The translations under genes and the position numbers were made by a program. 64,000 nt of DNA, from positions 39,159 to 103,158 of the IMG/VR virus record IMGVR_UViG_3300027833_000022; one strand, given 5' to 3'. Positions 36,501 to 44,535 of the stretch are shown one piece after another; positions within the stretch are counted from its first letter, which is position 1; every line of letters starts with the position of its first letter. Source of the stretch: a virus. Below the pieces are notes generated by a model that had not been told where the DNA came from, searched no databases, and saw only the letters and a program-made list of their open reading frames with translations.

Positions 36501-39500
36501 GCACCGCATGATGGAAATCCTTACACAGTAACTAATGTGAATCCTTCGTCATCTGATGTTACTGGCATGACTTTAAATATAAATTCTACCGTTGTTGATT
36601 TAGAACCTTATGGTACTACTGTTATAACACCTACACCAGGAACCGATACGACTGAGGTATTCTTAGCAGAAGCAGCACCTGTTACTAGTGTGACGATAAC
36701 AACTAATATGGCATCATTTACAGTAGGTACGATTGATGTTGTGCCCGGTGGAACCACCGCAGCATATACACTTATCGCATCTGATTATACATATGATGAA
36801 AATACCCAAATAATTACATTTAACACTCCTATCGTAGATGGTGATGATGCTAATGGTGTTGTAGATATAACAGTTAATCTATTAGGTTTTTCATCTGTTA
36901 TAACAATGGACAAAGAACAGTTAAAAACTGCGATCAGTTCGGTAGCAAATGTAACTGGTGTCAACAACGAACAAGATACTACCAGAGTTGCAGTTGTATT
37001 GGATGCAAACGGAAATATCAATGCACAATTGACAATTCAATTCACTAATGGTTCAACTGAATTCGGTATTGCAACTGGTACATATAATACTGTTACTACG
37101 CAAGAACTTCAAAGTCAATTGATGGATGAAGTATTCATAGCAGCAGCAATTGACACTGCACTAACTACTGCGTATAACGTATCTGTTGTTGCAAATAAAG
37201 TGAGAATAGAAAAAGTAGCAACTACTGAATTCACTCAATTTACTACATTGGAAATAAGTGGTACAGCGAATTCTGTTTTAGCATTCCCAGCAACAACTAA
37301 TGCAACTGGTGCACTTACAAATGTGAATAGCAATGCGACTGACGCTGTTGATTTTATAAACGCAGCACTATTAGCAGCACCAATAAATAATGTAACTGTA
37401 TCTGTTGTCGCAAATAGAATAAATATTTCATCGACTAATTTACAAATTAATTTAGGCAACAGAGAATTCAATACACTGGCTGGTCTTGAAACTGGCATAC
37501 AGACTTCATCGACAGAAAGTGTTGTCAATATATTTGATCAAAATGATTGGACTGATAGTTCAACAATTGATGAAGCATTGTTTAATATATGGATGAGTGA
37601 TGACAACGAACTAGTTAATAATACTACGGGATCTATCACAAGTAAATTCTTTAGTTGGAATGTCTTACAAGTACAGCAGTTCACATATTACGCGACTAGC
37701 ATAGTTGCTGGTACTGAGACTGATGACGGGAATGATGCAAAGGTTACATTGAATGCAGCACACAATGTTAAAGTTGGTGACTATGTTATGTTGGTCAACA
37801 CGACTACAACGCCTAATGTTGATGGTATTCATCGTGTTACTAAGTTGGGCAATTTGGCGCAACCCGCAACATTCTACATTGATAAATTCATTGAATCTGA
37901 TGGTACGAGTGAATCTGTATTTGTATTACGTTCAGCGAGATTTAATAGTCTTGCTGATATTAATACATCAGCATCTGCGGGCACTTTATATAACTGGAAC
38001 ACAGATGATTTAGTTTGGTCTACTACTGATAGTGTAAGTGGTGACGCAGCAACACAAGTATACAAATATAATGGATCTGCATTCGTATTAACTAGAGAAA
38101 ATAGTACACGTGTAACTAATGCAAAGATTGCTAATATATTAATTTATGATGGTGACACAGAACAGACGATAACTGAAATGGAAGTTTTCGATCCGTTGCG
38201 AGGAATTATACCCGGCGTAGCAGATAGAGAACTTGATTTCAAATCATCAGTGGATTTTGCAGTATATAACACATCTACTGATTTAGAATACAATATAGAT
38301 GAACATAACTCATGGGGTAAAGCAGAGATAGGCAGAACTTGGTGGGATACTAGTAAGGTAAGATATTATGACTATGAACAAGGTGATAATGCATATCGTG
38401 CTAAAACATGGGGCAAGCAATTTCCTTCTTCTAGCATTGATGTGTATGAATGGACAAAGAGTTCAGTGCACCCAGAAGAATGGATAGATGCAGTAGCGAA
38501 TAGTACAGAGCAATATGGCTTAGTAGCAACTGGTGAAGTATATAGTGTGTTCGACAAATCAATCAATGAAAATTTATATTACTATGTTACATTGGATGAA
38601 TGGAATGATAAACTTAAAAAATACGATGTAGTATATTATTTCTGGGTTAAGAACAAAACAAATACAGAAGACAATCGCTTATTATCGGTGAAACAGATTG
38701 CAAGTATCATATCTAATCCAACAGATAATGGTATCATGTGGTGTGCCGCGATAGACAGCGATGCAATGATTGTTAACAATGTAAAATATATTGTCAATGA
38801 TACAAGTAGCGTATTACAAATTAATATGAAATCTGACACCATAGATGCTACTCATAGTGAATCAGCACATAGCAACTGGACAGCGATCAAAGAAAACATT
38901 GACCTTATCCCAGATTATTGGTATACTGGCTTACGCGATAACTTGAGTGAACAAGTAATTGAAACAGTATACTTTACGGGTACACTACCAGCAAATGAAT
39001 CAACAGTTGGACAGGAACTACCATCTGAGAGTTTACATGAATATAATCGTTATGGTGATGATCGTGAATTGAAATTTGATAATAAGATATACTCACAGGG
39101 TTGGTTTAAAGATGCATGGAATGCTCGTAGAGAAGCAATCTACACTATCAATGCATTATTAAAAAGACAAAATCTGGTACAAGAATTGGATGGTATTTGG
39201 GATAGAACTATTGGTTCAGTTATAGGTACGACCAACTTGGATATGAATATTCTTTGGGATTTTACAGACTTTGTACATGTAGACAGGACAGAAGGAAATC
39301 TGCCTACTATTGAAGTATCATCTTATGAAGAACTTGCACAAGTTGATAACGAGGTACATACAATTGTATTGTTTAATATTGAAGGTAGTATAACTCAATT
39401 AGACAAAAGTGAAATATTCGAATGGAATACTACGTCAAACGAATGGATTCTTGTTGAAAAGAAAAATGCAACAATAGAATTTAACGACTTTTTATATAAT

Positions 39501-40652
39501 AAGAATTTGTCTAATGGATGGGATAATCCAGCATGTGGTTGGGATGGTGAAAATTGGGATACTAGTCCTGCGGCATACATGCAGTATGTAATATATGCTT
39601 GTCGCTATGATTTGTTTATAGATGAGCATATTAAAAACTTTAATAAACTATTTTTTGCTTTAGTAAAATATGCTGTATCAGAGCATGACCAAGTTGATTG
39701 GGTTTATAAGACGACATATGTTCATCTTAATATCATTACAGAGGTAGAAACTGGCTCAGCAAAGCCTACAAAATACAATCGTTCAATACTTAATGAAATT
39801 TCTGGTTATATAAATACTGTTAAGCCATATCACACAAAAATTAAGAGTGTTCTAGAATCATACCACGTGAACGATAAGTTTTCTGCTAAAATGGAAGAAC
39901 TTAGCAGAACTATGAAAATCACAATTGGAACTAATAATTTGTTAGATCATAATCAGTATGATTATGAAAATCCGATTATTACTTCTGGTTTTAATGAGAC
40001 ACCTACTGATATAATTGATAGTGGTGGTTTCACCGATGTACTAACTGATGTGATAGAAAGTATTGAATTCATTAGTCCTACTAATTTAAATAACGTACAT
40101 AATGAGTATCGTCGTTCTAACATAAATCGAACATATAATGAACTAGTATCTTTTAAAGTTGTGACAAATACAGCAGGTAGTGTGGTTGATGCAGATACAC
40201 GTACTTATGCGTATATACAAGATAATTGGTTGAACACATCAGCATTTAGTTTAAGAGAAGATCGTGAATCTACTATTACTACTGATATGGAATACACTGA
40301 TACTATTATCACACTTGCAACTGGTCATGGTGTTAAATTCAACACGCTAGGTGGTTTTGCATATATAGATGGTGAAATTATTCAATACACTCAAGTTAAT
40401 GGTGACACCTTAAATAATATCACACGCGCTATGTTTGGAACTATAAATAGAAAGCATAGTGCTACTACAGTAATTATAGATGTAACTGACGAAGAGTTGA
40501 GCATATTCAAATCATTGAAGACTTATGTAGTCAATGGACAATATAGAACTGTGCCACAATTTGATTTCAGTTCTGGAAAGAGTATACTAGATGTTACTGT
40601 CGAGAATAGTGCATCACAAGAACTACAAGCAAGCGAAAAGGGCGTAAGTTAA
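30504..40652 (+). CDS. giant baseplate/tail structural protein, 3382 aa
   Basis: This single frame of 10,149 bases follows gp6 by 8 bases, where T4 has gp7 and gp8. The N terminus (LPTPFKTDINKKWLDATFDQM, about 33-53) and first 500 residues look like wedge-associated structural sequence. A Trp-rich part (near 1115-1140, with PTWWDNHYSWLAG) and a Thr/Val/Asn-rich beta region (about 1965-2330) follow. Near the C terminus (about 3275-3312), GGFAYIDGEIIQYT and a RAMFGT motif resemble a small fibre domain common in phages. It probably combines several wedge/fibre roles in one chain. No transmembrane segment or enzyme domain is seen. I cannot assign exact T4 counterparts. Confidence 0.75.
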   Translation: MENYKSTKQEKTDPTKRSGDYPVNEIKSVNKLPTPFKTDINKKWLDATFDQMISKGDMENVDAFVGDMSGKSLTRYNDDYLNTNSTAPQLEPGIITTDALGNVMHTISVDDIANSVAMNFDEYGYNAAYNSNAYVYSPPINVDMFVNFVSYYWASDLPVYESTFLVAGDTNPITTITGSPLGTITDSVNSVELFNGLKIKFLGYDAAIADSTYLVTGVGTRISFKLLTDASGRKFFTDTTPYSYSIESVAQPHTIKDYIVIDASDNISSSWSRANHWIHKESLLYLETLITSFDPSTVIVTANRAKRPIIQFDSLMHMSDHGHANYATDIVFKGQVDYVLSSLDATIAATGSRIATGNGIYIKGVSDTLTELERTDTFTDGDTFVVLNDELSGTSAYAKSDMYYDGIIKIAQNKTLPNAAPLFKLFDNQGTSLSSYNGTTFVSSKVFSYKVGTGAVDGELNFALSYKDTVTGANILFENNLFTERYAYSRDFGHPVVEIPGYYFFVKGINNVSTYIPSAYSLGAKDSVQLFADSSDITIPVGYSDWRVDKEFLVFERDGNITTTEILSEGVYNRSRANQPQLILGKNASYVFHDITSTKDLTFYNTDGSIFTPTSVVGEEITITLPDTISFVLEFGSLSDPATNRGRIVTNISQDEFFHTVHVDGRKLPISEYTINENSIVISDIEVASQEDNISTVDVEYYRNSTVLGNAERIQIPDVHQHNANNEFIKEFTIQETLSHWLSIIESTPGFSGDAFGDNNYHKSIIVNSYAGEIFMHDDISIMHDLCYGIDGMNVAASLSEQGRDWWSFKQLVMSQTKRLYKTKSYSDVRTLTLDVIEAITQSRKGTQVHKQSNMLYSRKSQYVEVAYVAGTIDYHLGLTINNDDFRKDHMYLYITDNRDSDNVAVTRLLTLGKDYTLDGSKIQLTTIPVEFTDSQVTSMRAYYYQMDSDSNVPASMTKLGLSHTYVPQVISNELIGHDGSVYPLKANADLEKVNDINFDPVAAVLYDIETRVYNGMKKQDTRYVNSFMKYLPSQHRGTWYTLNKIDNYVDKYFKDWYTKSAHTTLNPANYFDALDSTTWNYSSISIAKGHLESNLPGHWKGAYSVLFGTATPHITPWHMLGYTDKPTWWDNHYSWLAGAQRTAMLNAFTDGLVSEPGTPIKQDLYYARYYWDFSTKSPVTDVGALEDPSVVLGTPASVDRAKPFVFGDWGPVEFEWRNSSRGHAAMVDAVVKLNPTKAWTDFFQTNVYDSFTNITGMTINRFTNDLINTDMVYDNTSEISNAYVDSITVASSEIGFPSDIEIYISGDNFTNEATATLDLDSTGKIIGVTLTSRGSKYTTTPTIELRSATVLPDDLPLATFDININREGLQYRAGINQAQTTYIQRNFIAENIITNYTLSDTRLIQQLGGFTAPHLLNVETESGGNGKFSLNQIDAPLIMYTSSPSDIHVACNIIVTKNTTSFTVDGISNHKQQFKFLEPLMSNINDHVNINLNDDVTIKKYKQFSDAVSIAEYEAQFSRVQDVYNFIRGNYAYLDSVGYQFGTTGDAKAYSFAQWAISADVNDTFVIPLDEKISFANTAHVVLEYNTLPEKLNSISDDSRSTIEASNLLITRDTNSLTVETKPGVNAMASIGTAMVTHEHAILLNNLTQFNEIIFDDVTNIRQQRLKLIGQRTRNWTGAKQAPGFLVRENTIIQNFDSTVEEISNLYDFNVEKFNKQITKAENLMINNVSRDWVSKLNLSDTAVSKFFQGVIKSKGTKSVIQRIGRSKLINDGNSTIDIDEEFMFRQSNFGDTLITKSTEIEITPSDVTVNPSVIDFSSPDIVFVNKENPQVFETLSYEQNKTTLLTAGDLLDTEADNVIFNIDDLETLFDATSGYANINTWSSTTSYRFGDKVRLEGKLQSCNVDYIGYNTAPSDLVFLGTATDPTFPHRNVTDDPLEPSASIDGVDIWFDKEQFVYNSIIIESITSPSVLSPNNIIVDGNSIDLVSNALVTVIDVSAPHDGNPYTVTNVNPSSSDVTGMTLNINSTVVDLEPYGTTVITPTPGTDTTEVFLAEAAPVTSVTITTNMASFTVGTIDVVPGGTTAAYTLIASDYTYDENTQIITFNTPIVDGDDANGVVDITVNLLGFSSVITMDKEQLKTAISSVANVTGVNNEQDTTRVAVVLDANGNINAQLTIQFTNGSTEFGIATGTYNTVTTQELQSQLMDEVFIAAAIDTALTTAYNVSVVANKVRIEKVATTEFTQFTTLEISGTANSVLAFPATTNATGALTNVNSNATDAVDFINAALLAAPINNVTVSVVANRINISSTNLQINLGNREFNTLAGLETGIQTSSTESVVNIFDQNDWTDSSTIDEALFNIWMSDDNELVNNTTGSITSKFFSWNVLQVQQFTYYATSIVAGTETDDGNDAKVTLNAAHNVKVGDYVMLVNTTTTPNVDGIHRVTKLGNLAQPATFYIDKFIESDGTSESVFVLRSARFNSLADINTSASAGTLYNWNTDDLVWSTTDSVSGDAATQVYKYNGSAFVLTRENSTRVTNAKIANILIYDGDTEQTITEMEVFDPLRGIIPGVADRELDFKSSVDFAVYNTSTDLEYNIDEHNSWGKAEIGRTWWDTSKVRYYDYEQGDNAYRAKTWGKQFPSSSIDVYEWTKSSVHPEEWIDAVANSTEQYGLVATGEVYSVFDKSINENLYYYVTLDEWNDKLKKYDVVYYFWVKNKTNTEDNRLLSVKQIASIISNPTDNGIMWCAAIDSDAMIVNNVKYIVNDTSSVLQINMKSDTIDATHSESAHSNWTAIKENIDLIPDYWYTGLRDNLSEQVIETVYFTGTLPANESTVGQELPSESLHEYNRYGDDRELKFDNKIYSQGWFKDAWNARREAIYTINALLKRQNLVQELDGIWDRTIGSVIGTTNLDMNILWDFTDFVHVDRTEGNLPTIEVSSYEELAQVDNEVHTIVLFNIEGSITQLDKSEIFEWNTTSNEWILVEKKNATIEFNDFLYNKNLSNGWDNPACGWDGENWDTSPAAYMQYVIYACRYDLFIDEHIKNFNKLFFALVKYAVSEHDQVDWVYKTTYVHLNIITEVETGSAKPTKYNRSILNEISGYINTVKPYHTKIKSVLESYHVNDKFSAKMEELSRTMKITIGTNNLLDHNQYDYENPIITSGFNETPTDIIDSGGFTDVLTDVIESIEFISPTNLNNVHNEYRRSNINRTYNELVSFKVVTNTAGSVVDADTRTYAYIQDNWLNTSAFSLREDRESTITTDMEYTDTIITLATGHGVKFNTLGGFAYIDGEIIQYTQVNGDTLNNITRAMFGTINRKHSATTVIIDVTDEELSIFKSLKTYVVNGQYRTVPQFDFSSGKSILDVTVENSASQELQASEKGVS

Positions 40653-40656
40653 TTAT

Positions 40657-40664
40657 GCTAAATA
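40657..40664 (+). promoter_or_regulatory. late-type box GCTAAATAC
   Basis: TATGCTAAATACAGTAACGG lies 18 bases before the ATG at 40683 and includes the ribosome site region CGGAG. It would drive the three fibre genes separately from the giant gene. Confidence 0.65.
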
Positions 40665-40682
40665 CAGTAACGGAGAATTTTA

Positions 40683-41300
40683 ATGAAACAAATTGTTGAT
40701 GACAACTCAATGTTAGGAATGGACGGACACGTTCTGATTAGAGACATTGATACAGGCGAAGTATTATTGAACAAGCACAACGCGATTAACTTTTATAATA
40801 TGTCAATTGCATTGGCAAGTTTATTAGCAAAGAAAGAAGATGATTTATTGGGTGCTTTCAATATCGCAACGTTGGCACTAGGAAATGGTGGAACAGTTAT
40901 AGACGGAAGTGGTAATGTATCTTACAAATCACCAAATGTTGGAAATGTAAATAGTGTAATGTATGCAGAAACTTATGCTAAAAATGTACAACCCGTAGTA
41001 GCCGACCCCACAAATCAAGTCGATTTGGTTACACATCCTGGACAAGTATATAGTGATACGGTTGTAACCGCAACATTGGATTATGCAGAACCACTTGATG
41101 GTGGTCCAAATGGTGATCAAAATGCAGTTGATAATTACGGAACACCTACAACATCAACTAGTCCATATGTGTTTGATGAAATTGGTTTAAAGACTGCATC
41201 TGGTAAGTTTTTAACACATTTGATATTCCATCCAATTGAGAAATCAGCAAATAGAAAGTTAGAAGTAATATACACAATTCGCATAACGGCAGGGGCTTAA
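40683..41300 (+). CDS. baseplate/fibre-associated structural protein
   Basis: The 205-residue protein starts with GHVLIRDIDTGEVLLNKHNAINFYNMS (about 15-41) and has LALGNGGT (66-73). This pattern recurs in marine T4-like structural proteins placed between wedge and fibre genes. It is beta-rich with a Pro/Thr/Asp middle and ends in YTIRITAGA. Role in linking fibres to the baseplate is inferred from position. It has a late box and ribosome site (CGGAG) of its own. Confidence 0.6.
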   Translation: MKQIVDDNSMLGMDGHVLIRDIDTGEVLLNKHNAINFYNMSIALASLLAKKEDDLLGAFNIATLALGNGGTVIDGSGNVSYKSPNVGNVNSVMYAETYAKNVQPVVADPTNQVDLVTHPGQVYSDTVVTATLDYAEPLDGGPNGDQNAVDNYGTPTTSTSPYVFDEIGLKTASGKFLTHLIFHPIEKSANRKLEVIYTIRITAGA

Positions 41301-41302
41301 TC

Positions 41303-42187
41303 ATGGCATATCCAGTAAACAACTTTAGTAAGAAAAATAGAATACAAGTAAATGATGGCACTGTAAATGATGACACGCACCTGCGATTAATAGGAAAAAA
41401 CTATTACGGTTATGGTGAACAGATGGCAGCAAATTTAGTACACTTAATGGAACATTTTGCGGGTGAAGATAAACCACTAGAATCTAAATCAATAGCAGGT
41501 CAATTATTTTATAATACAGCAGAAGATAGATTCTATAAATTTGATGGTACAGCATGGTCGCTGATGACTGGTTCAACTACAAGAGTTGAATCTGTATTAG
41601 ATATTGGTGATAATACTCATATAGTCACGGTAATGTACGATGATGCAACCGCAGTTTCTGTTGTTAGTGCAGATGAAGATTTTGTTGTGAAAGGGACTGA
41701 AGCATTAGTTACTGCATTCCCATCCATAAACAAAGGTATCACAATGAATAGTGGTACTGGTTATAAGTTTCATGGTACAGCAACAACAGCACAATATGCT
41801 GACTTGGCTGAGTTATACACAAGCGATGCTTCATATGAACCCGGTACTGTTGTTAAAATCGGTGGTGAAGCAGAAGTTACACAAACAACTGAATTATTCT
41901 GTTCAAATGTATTTGGTATAGTATCTACTGATCCAGCATATTTAATGAATAGTATGTGTGAAGGAACCACAGTTGCGGTAGCACTAGCAGGTCGTGTTCC
42001 TTGTAAGGTTATAGGTCAAGTTAAAAAAGGCGACCGTATCTTAGCAAGTGAAGTACCAGGCGTTGCTCGTGTGCCTACTGACGATGAATTGAGCAATGTT
42101 AATTGGTATAGTATTGTTGGAAGAGCATTGGAAAATAAGACTACAGAAGGCATAGGCTTAGTAGAAGTAGTTGTAGGGTCTAAGTAA
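41303..42187 (+). CDS. tail fibre protein with conserved C-terminal domain
   Basis: The 294-residue protein has an N-terminal attachment part (LRLIGKNYYGYGEQMAANLVHLMEHFA, about 28-54; GQLFYNTAEDRFYKFDG). Its C-terminal domain starts at YADLAELYTSDASYEPGTVV (about 165-184) and runs through AGRVPCKVIGQVKKGDRI to VGRALE...GLVEVVVG. This C-terminal module is common at the ends of phage fibre proteins, where it may act in trimer folding or be processed. Follows the previous gene by 2 bases. Confidence 0.75.
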   Translation: MAYPVNNFSKKNRIQVNDGTVNDDTHLRLIGKNYYGYGEQMAANLVHLMEHFAGEDKPLESKSIAGQLFYNTAEDRFYKFDGTAWSLMTGSTTRVESVLDIGDNTHIVTVMYDDATAVSVVSADEDFVVKGTEALVTAFPSINKGITMNSGTGYKFHGTATTAQYADLAELYTSDASYEPGTVVKIGGEAEVTQTTELFCSNVFGIVSTDPAYLMNSMCEGTTVAVALAGRVPCKVIGQVKKGDRILASEVPGVARVPTDDELSNVNWYSIVGRALENKTTEGIGLVEVVVGSK

Positions 42188-42189
42188 CA

Positions 42190-43239
42190 ATGCCACCTAT
42201 TGCAACTGGCGATTTGATCACAGCAGTTCAATTTAATGAACTGGTAACTTCATATAATAAATTATGGGGCGACAACGTGACTTCTGCAATATTTGCAGAT
42301 ATCACAACTAATTTCGAAGAGCATTCATATGGCTGGGGACAAGCAAGTGCTGAACCAACCGTAGCACCTGATACCATAATAGAATCTGGTCATGTCAATC
42401 GACTGTTAGCACAGATGAATGCTGGACTGTATCATTACGATGATGAATCTGCATTGATTTCACATTTTAGTACTTACATAATTAATGCTAGTATCATTAC
42501 TGAAACAATCGAAAATAAAATTACAAATATGAGTTTACTTGCGAATAGATTTAACTCTAACGATGTTGATGCTGATATTGATACAATACTCACCGCCATG
42601 TCATCTGACATTGCCACACCCACATGGGAAACTAATATTAGTTCAGAAGCAAAAGTATCATTCACCAATTATGATGAAGCAAGATATTTTTTCAACTCTG
42701 GTGGCAAATTGTCTATCAACTTAGAGCAAGATGGTGCTAATGGAGATGCTAGAAGTTGGAATGATATATTTACAAATACCGGCGAGATTAGAATATCAGC
42801 ACTTGATATTATAAATAGTGGTCAAAACACATATACCTTCCCAGGCGGATTCTATGGTATTAACCCAGATGGTTCATATAAACAGTTGTATACTGTCACT
42901 GGATATGTATCAGCAGGAGATTATTATGGTAGCGCATATGCTAACAGAAATATTAAGGTATTTTTGAGAGCAGAAGAATTGGTAATTGGTGGCACATTTA
43001 ATGTTTACATTAAAGTAACATTAACCGATGATGTTACATCAGGAATAATCAACACAGAATTGCGAGCTGACTATGGATATGTAAATCAGAATACTACACC
43101 TACGCAAGCATATATAGACGCTGGTAGTAATGGCGCACCATTTACCGCAGTTGACACTCAAGACACACATGTTTATAAATTTATTGGAAGACAATTACCA
43201 ACAATTACAATCCCCCAATCATGGCATGATGCTGTCTAG
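42190..43239 (+). CDS. tail fibre/receptor-contact structural protein
   Basis: The 349-residue protein begins MPPIATGDLITAVQFNELV and has a central YDEARYFFNSGGKLSI segment (about 165-180) that recurs in phage tip or fibre proteins. It is followed by a beta-rich C-terminal domain. No enzyme motif or membrane segment is seen. It is the last gene of the structural set and lies 2 bases after the fibre gene. Receptor binding is an inference. Confidence 0.65.
   Translation: MPPIATGDLITAVQFNELVTSYNKLWGDNVTSAIFADITTNFEEHSYGWGQASAEPTVAPDTIIESGHVNRLLAQMNAGLYHYDDESALISHFSTYIINASIITETIENKITNMSLLANRFNSNDVDADIDTILTAMSSDIATPTWETNISSEAKVSFTNYDEARYFFNSGGKLSINLEQDGANGDARSWNDIFTNTGEIRISALDIINSGQNTYTFPGGFYGINPDGSYKQLYTVTGYVSAGDYYGSAYANRNIKVFLRAEELVIGGTFNVYIKVTLTDDVTSGIINTELRADYGYVNQNTTPTQAYIDAGSNGAPFTAVDTQDTHVYKFIGRQLPTITIPQSWHDAV
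43151..43179 (+). promoter_or_regulatory. upstream sigma70-like promoter TTGACA-N17-TATAAA
   Basis: TTGACA (43151-43156) and TATAAA (43174-43179) are separated by 17 bases inside the end of the fibre gene, 98 bases upstream of a perfect promoter in the intergenic gap. Confidence 0.4.
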
Positions 43240-43248
43240 AAATAACAG

Positions 43249-43277
43249 TTGACACATCCTAGACAATATAGTATAAT
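43249..43277 (+). promoter_or_regulatory. perfect sigma70 promoter of the accessory operon
   Basis: TTGACA (43249-43254), 17 bases, TATAAT (43272-43277), 35 bases before the ATG at 43313. All 12 consensus bases match. It would give early expression of the operon running to 62916. Confidence 0.92.
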
Positions 43278-43284
43278 ATAAATA
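43277..43284 (+). promoter_or_regulatory. late promoter box TATAAATA overlapping the -10 element
   Basis: The last T of the TATAAT -10 hexamer is the first base of an exact TATAAATA late box, so early and late start sites lie within about 10 bases of each other. Confidence 0.65.
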
Positions 43285-43312
43285 ACTTTAACTAATAAGG
43301 AGTTATACTATA

Positions 43313-43657
43313 ATGGATGAACGTTTGAAGAAAGCATTAGACTTTTCTAATTATTCACTCACAATATCAAATCAAAAGAAAAACCTAAAGAACCGATTAA
43401 ACCAAATGCTATTGGTGCATCATGACAATGGCGTATTCGTTGCCGATCCTACTACTATCAATTTTGTAGGTAGTCTTTCACAATCAGGATCTACTGCGGT
43501 ATTTTTAGATACAAAAGAAAATCCTATCAGAGTGAATGATCTAATTGCATTCAAAACCAAATTGGAAACTGCATATACCGATGCTATGCTTGAATACGAA
43601 GTAGAATTTAATAAAATTAAAAAACTTCGTAACCTTAATAAATTGATGGAAGATTAA
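43313..43657 (+). CDS. hypothetical protein at head of accessory operon
   Basis: The 114-residue protein (MDERLKKALDFSNYSLTIS...) has an N-terminal helix, a short beta region with VFLDTKENPIRVNDL and a C-terminal Lys-rich helix. I recall similar small proteins in marine T4-like phages near fibre genes, without known function. A strong ribosome site AAGGAG and a perfect promoter precede it. It shares one base with the next start. Confidence 0.7.
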   Translation: MDERLKKALDFSNYSLTISNQKKNLKNRLNQMLLVHHDNGVFVADPTTINFVGSLSQSGSTAVFLDTKENPIRVNDLIAFKTKLETAYTDAMLEYEVEFNKIKKLRNLNKLMED

Positions 43658-44535
43658 TGACAGAGGGAATTTGTTTTTTCGCTTACAACAATGATCAGAT
43701 AGATTACGTTAAGTTAGCCACTATTGCTGCATCATATGCAAAGCGACAATTAGGTAAGCCTGTATGCTTAATAACAGACGCTGGATCAATGTCTTGGTTA
43801 AAAGAATCACAACCTAAACATATCATAGATTCATGCTTTGATCATATTGCATTGACTGATGATGACATGAAGAAAAATATGAGGACACATAATGATAGTC
43901 CTTGGACAGCATTCCACGCTCAATTCAACAATAGCAATAAGCATAAAGTTTTCGAATACTCCCCCTTTGACAAAACTATTTTACTTGATATCGATTATAT
44001 ACTCAAAACTGATTTTCTAAATATGGCATTCAATTACGAAGGAGTTGCAATGTATAGCAATGCAATAAATCTACGTAATGATAAGCCCCATTTATTTGAA
44101 CAATACTTATATGATGTTGGAATACCCATGTGGTGGTCTACTGTAGTCTACTTTGATAGATCAGAAGAAAGTAAAATATTTTTTGATAGTTGGGAACATG
44201 TCGCAGATAATTATGAGTTCTACCAATATCTTTATAACTTCCCTGGCAAATTATTCAGAACGGATTATTGCACAAGTATTGCAATTCATATTATGAATGG
44301 TATGATCTCTGGCAATATAGTACATGACTTCTGTGGACTACCTATGCAAAACATGTCGCAGTATGATGATATTATAGAAGTAAAAAACTTAAATGAATGG
44401 ATATGTTTGGCGAATGACACAGTTGAAAATTGGAATAATATTGCAGTAAGACATAGCAATAATGATGTTCATGTCATGAACAAACGATCATTAGAAAGAT
44501 TTGGTGATAGATTACTGGGATTATTGTATGAGTAA
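43657..44535 (+). CDS. glycosyltransferase-like protein
   Basis: The 292-residue protein shows a GT-A-like pattern: an N-terminal Rossmann-type strand (ICFFAYNNDQIDYVKLATIAASYAK), KPVCLITDAG, and a DxD-type motif in KTILLDIDYIL (about 106-116). A Trp-rich acceptor region follows. It probably transfers a sugar to a virion or host glycan. Overlaps the next gene by 8 bases. Confidence 0.6.
   Translation: MTEGICFFAYNNDQIDYVKLATIAASYAKRQLGKPVCLITDAGSMSWLKESQPKHIIDSCFDHIALTDDDMKKNMRTHNDSPWTAFHAQFNNSNKHKVFEYSPFDKTILLDIDYILKTDFLNMAFNYEGVAMYSNAINLRNDKPHLFEQYLYDVGIPMWWSTVVYFDRSEESKIFFDSWEHVADNYEFYQYLYNFPGKLFRTDYCTSIAIHIMNGMISGNIVHDFCGLPMQNMSQYDDIIEVKNLNEWICLANDTVENWNNIAVRHSNNDVHVMNKRSLERFGDRLLGLLYE

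Noticed and set aside
37150-37178. TTGACA-N17-TATAAC inside the giant structural gene
   Set aside because: Imperfect and far from any gene start; chance level.
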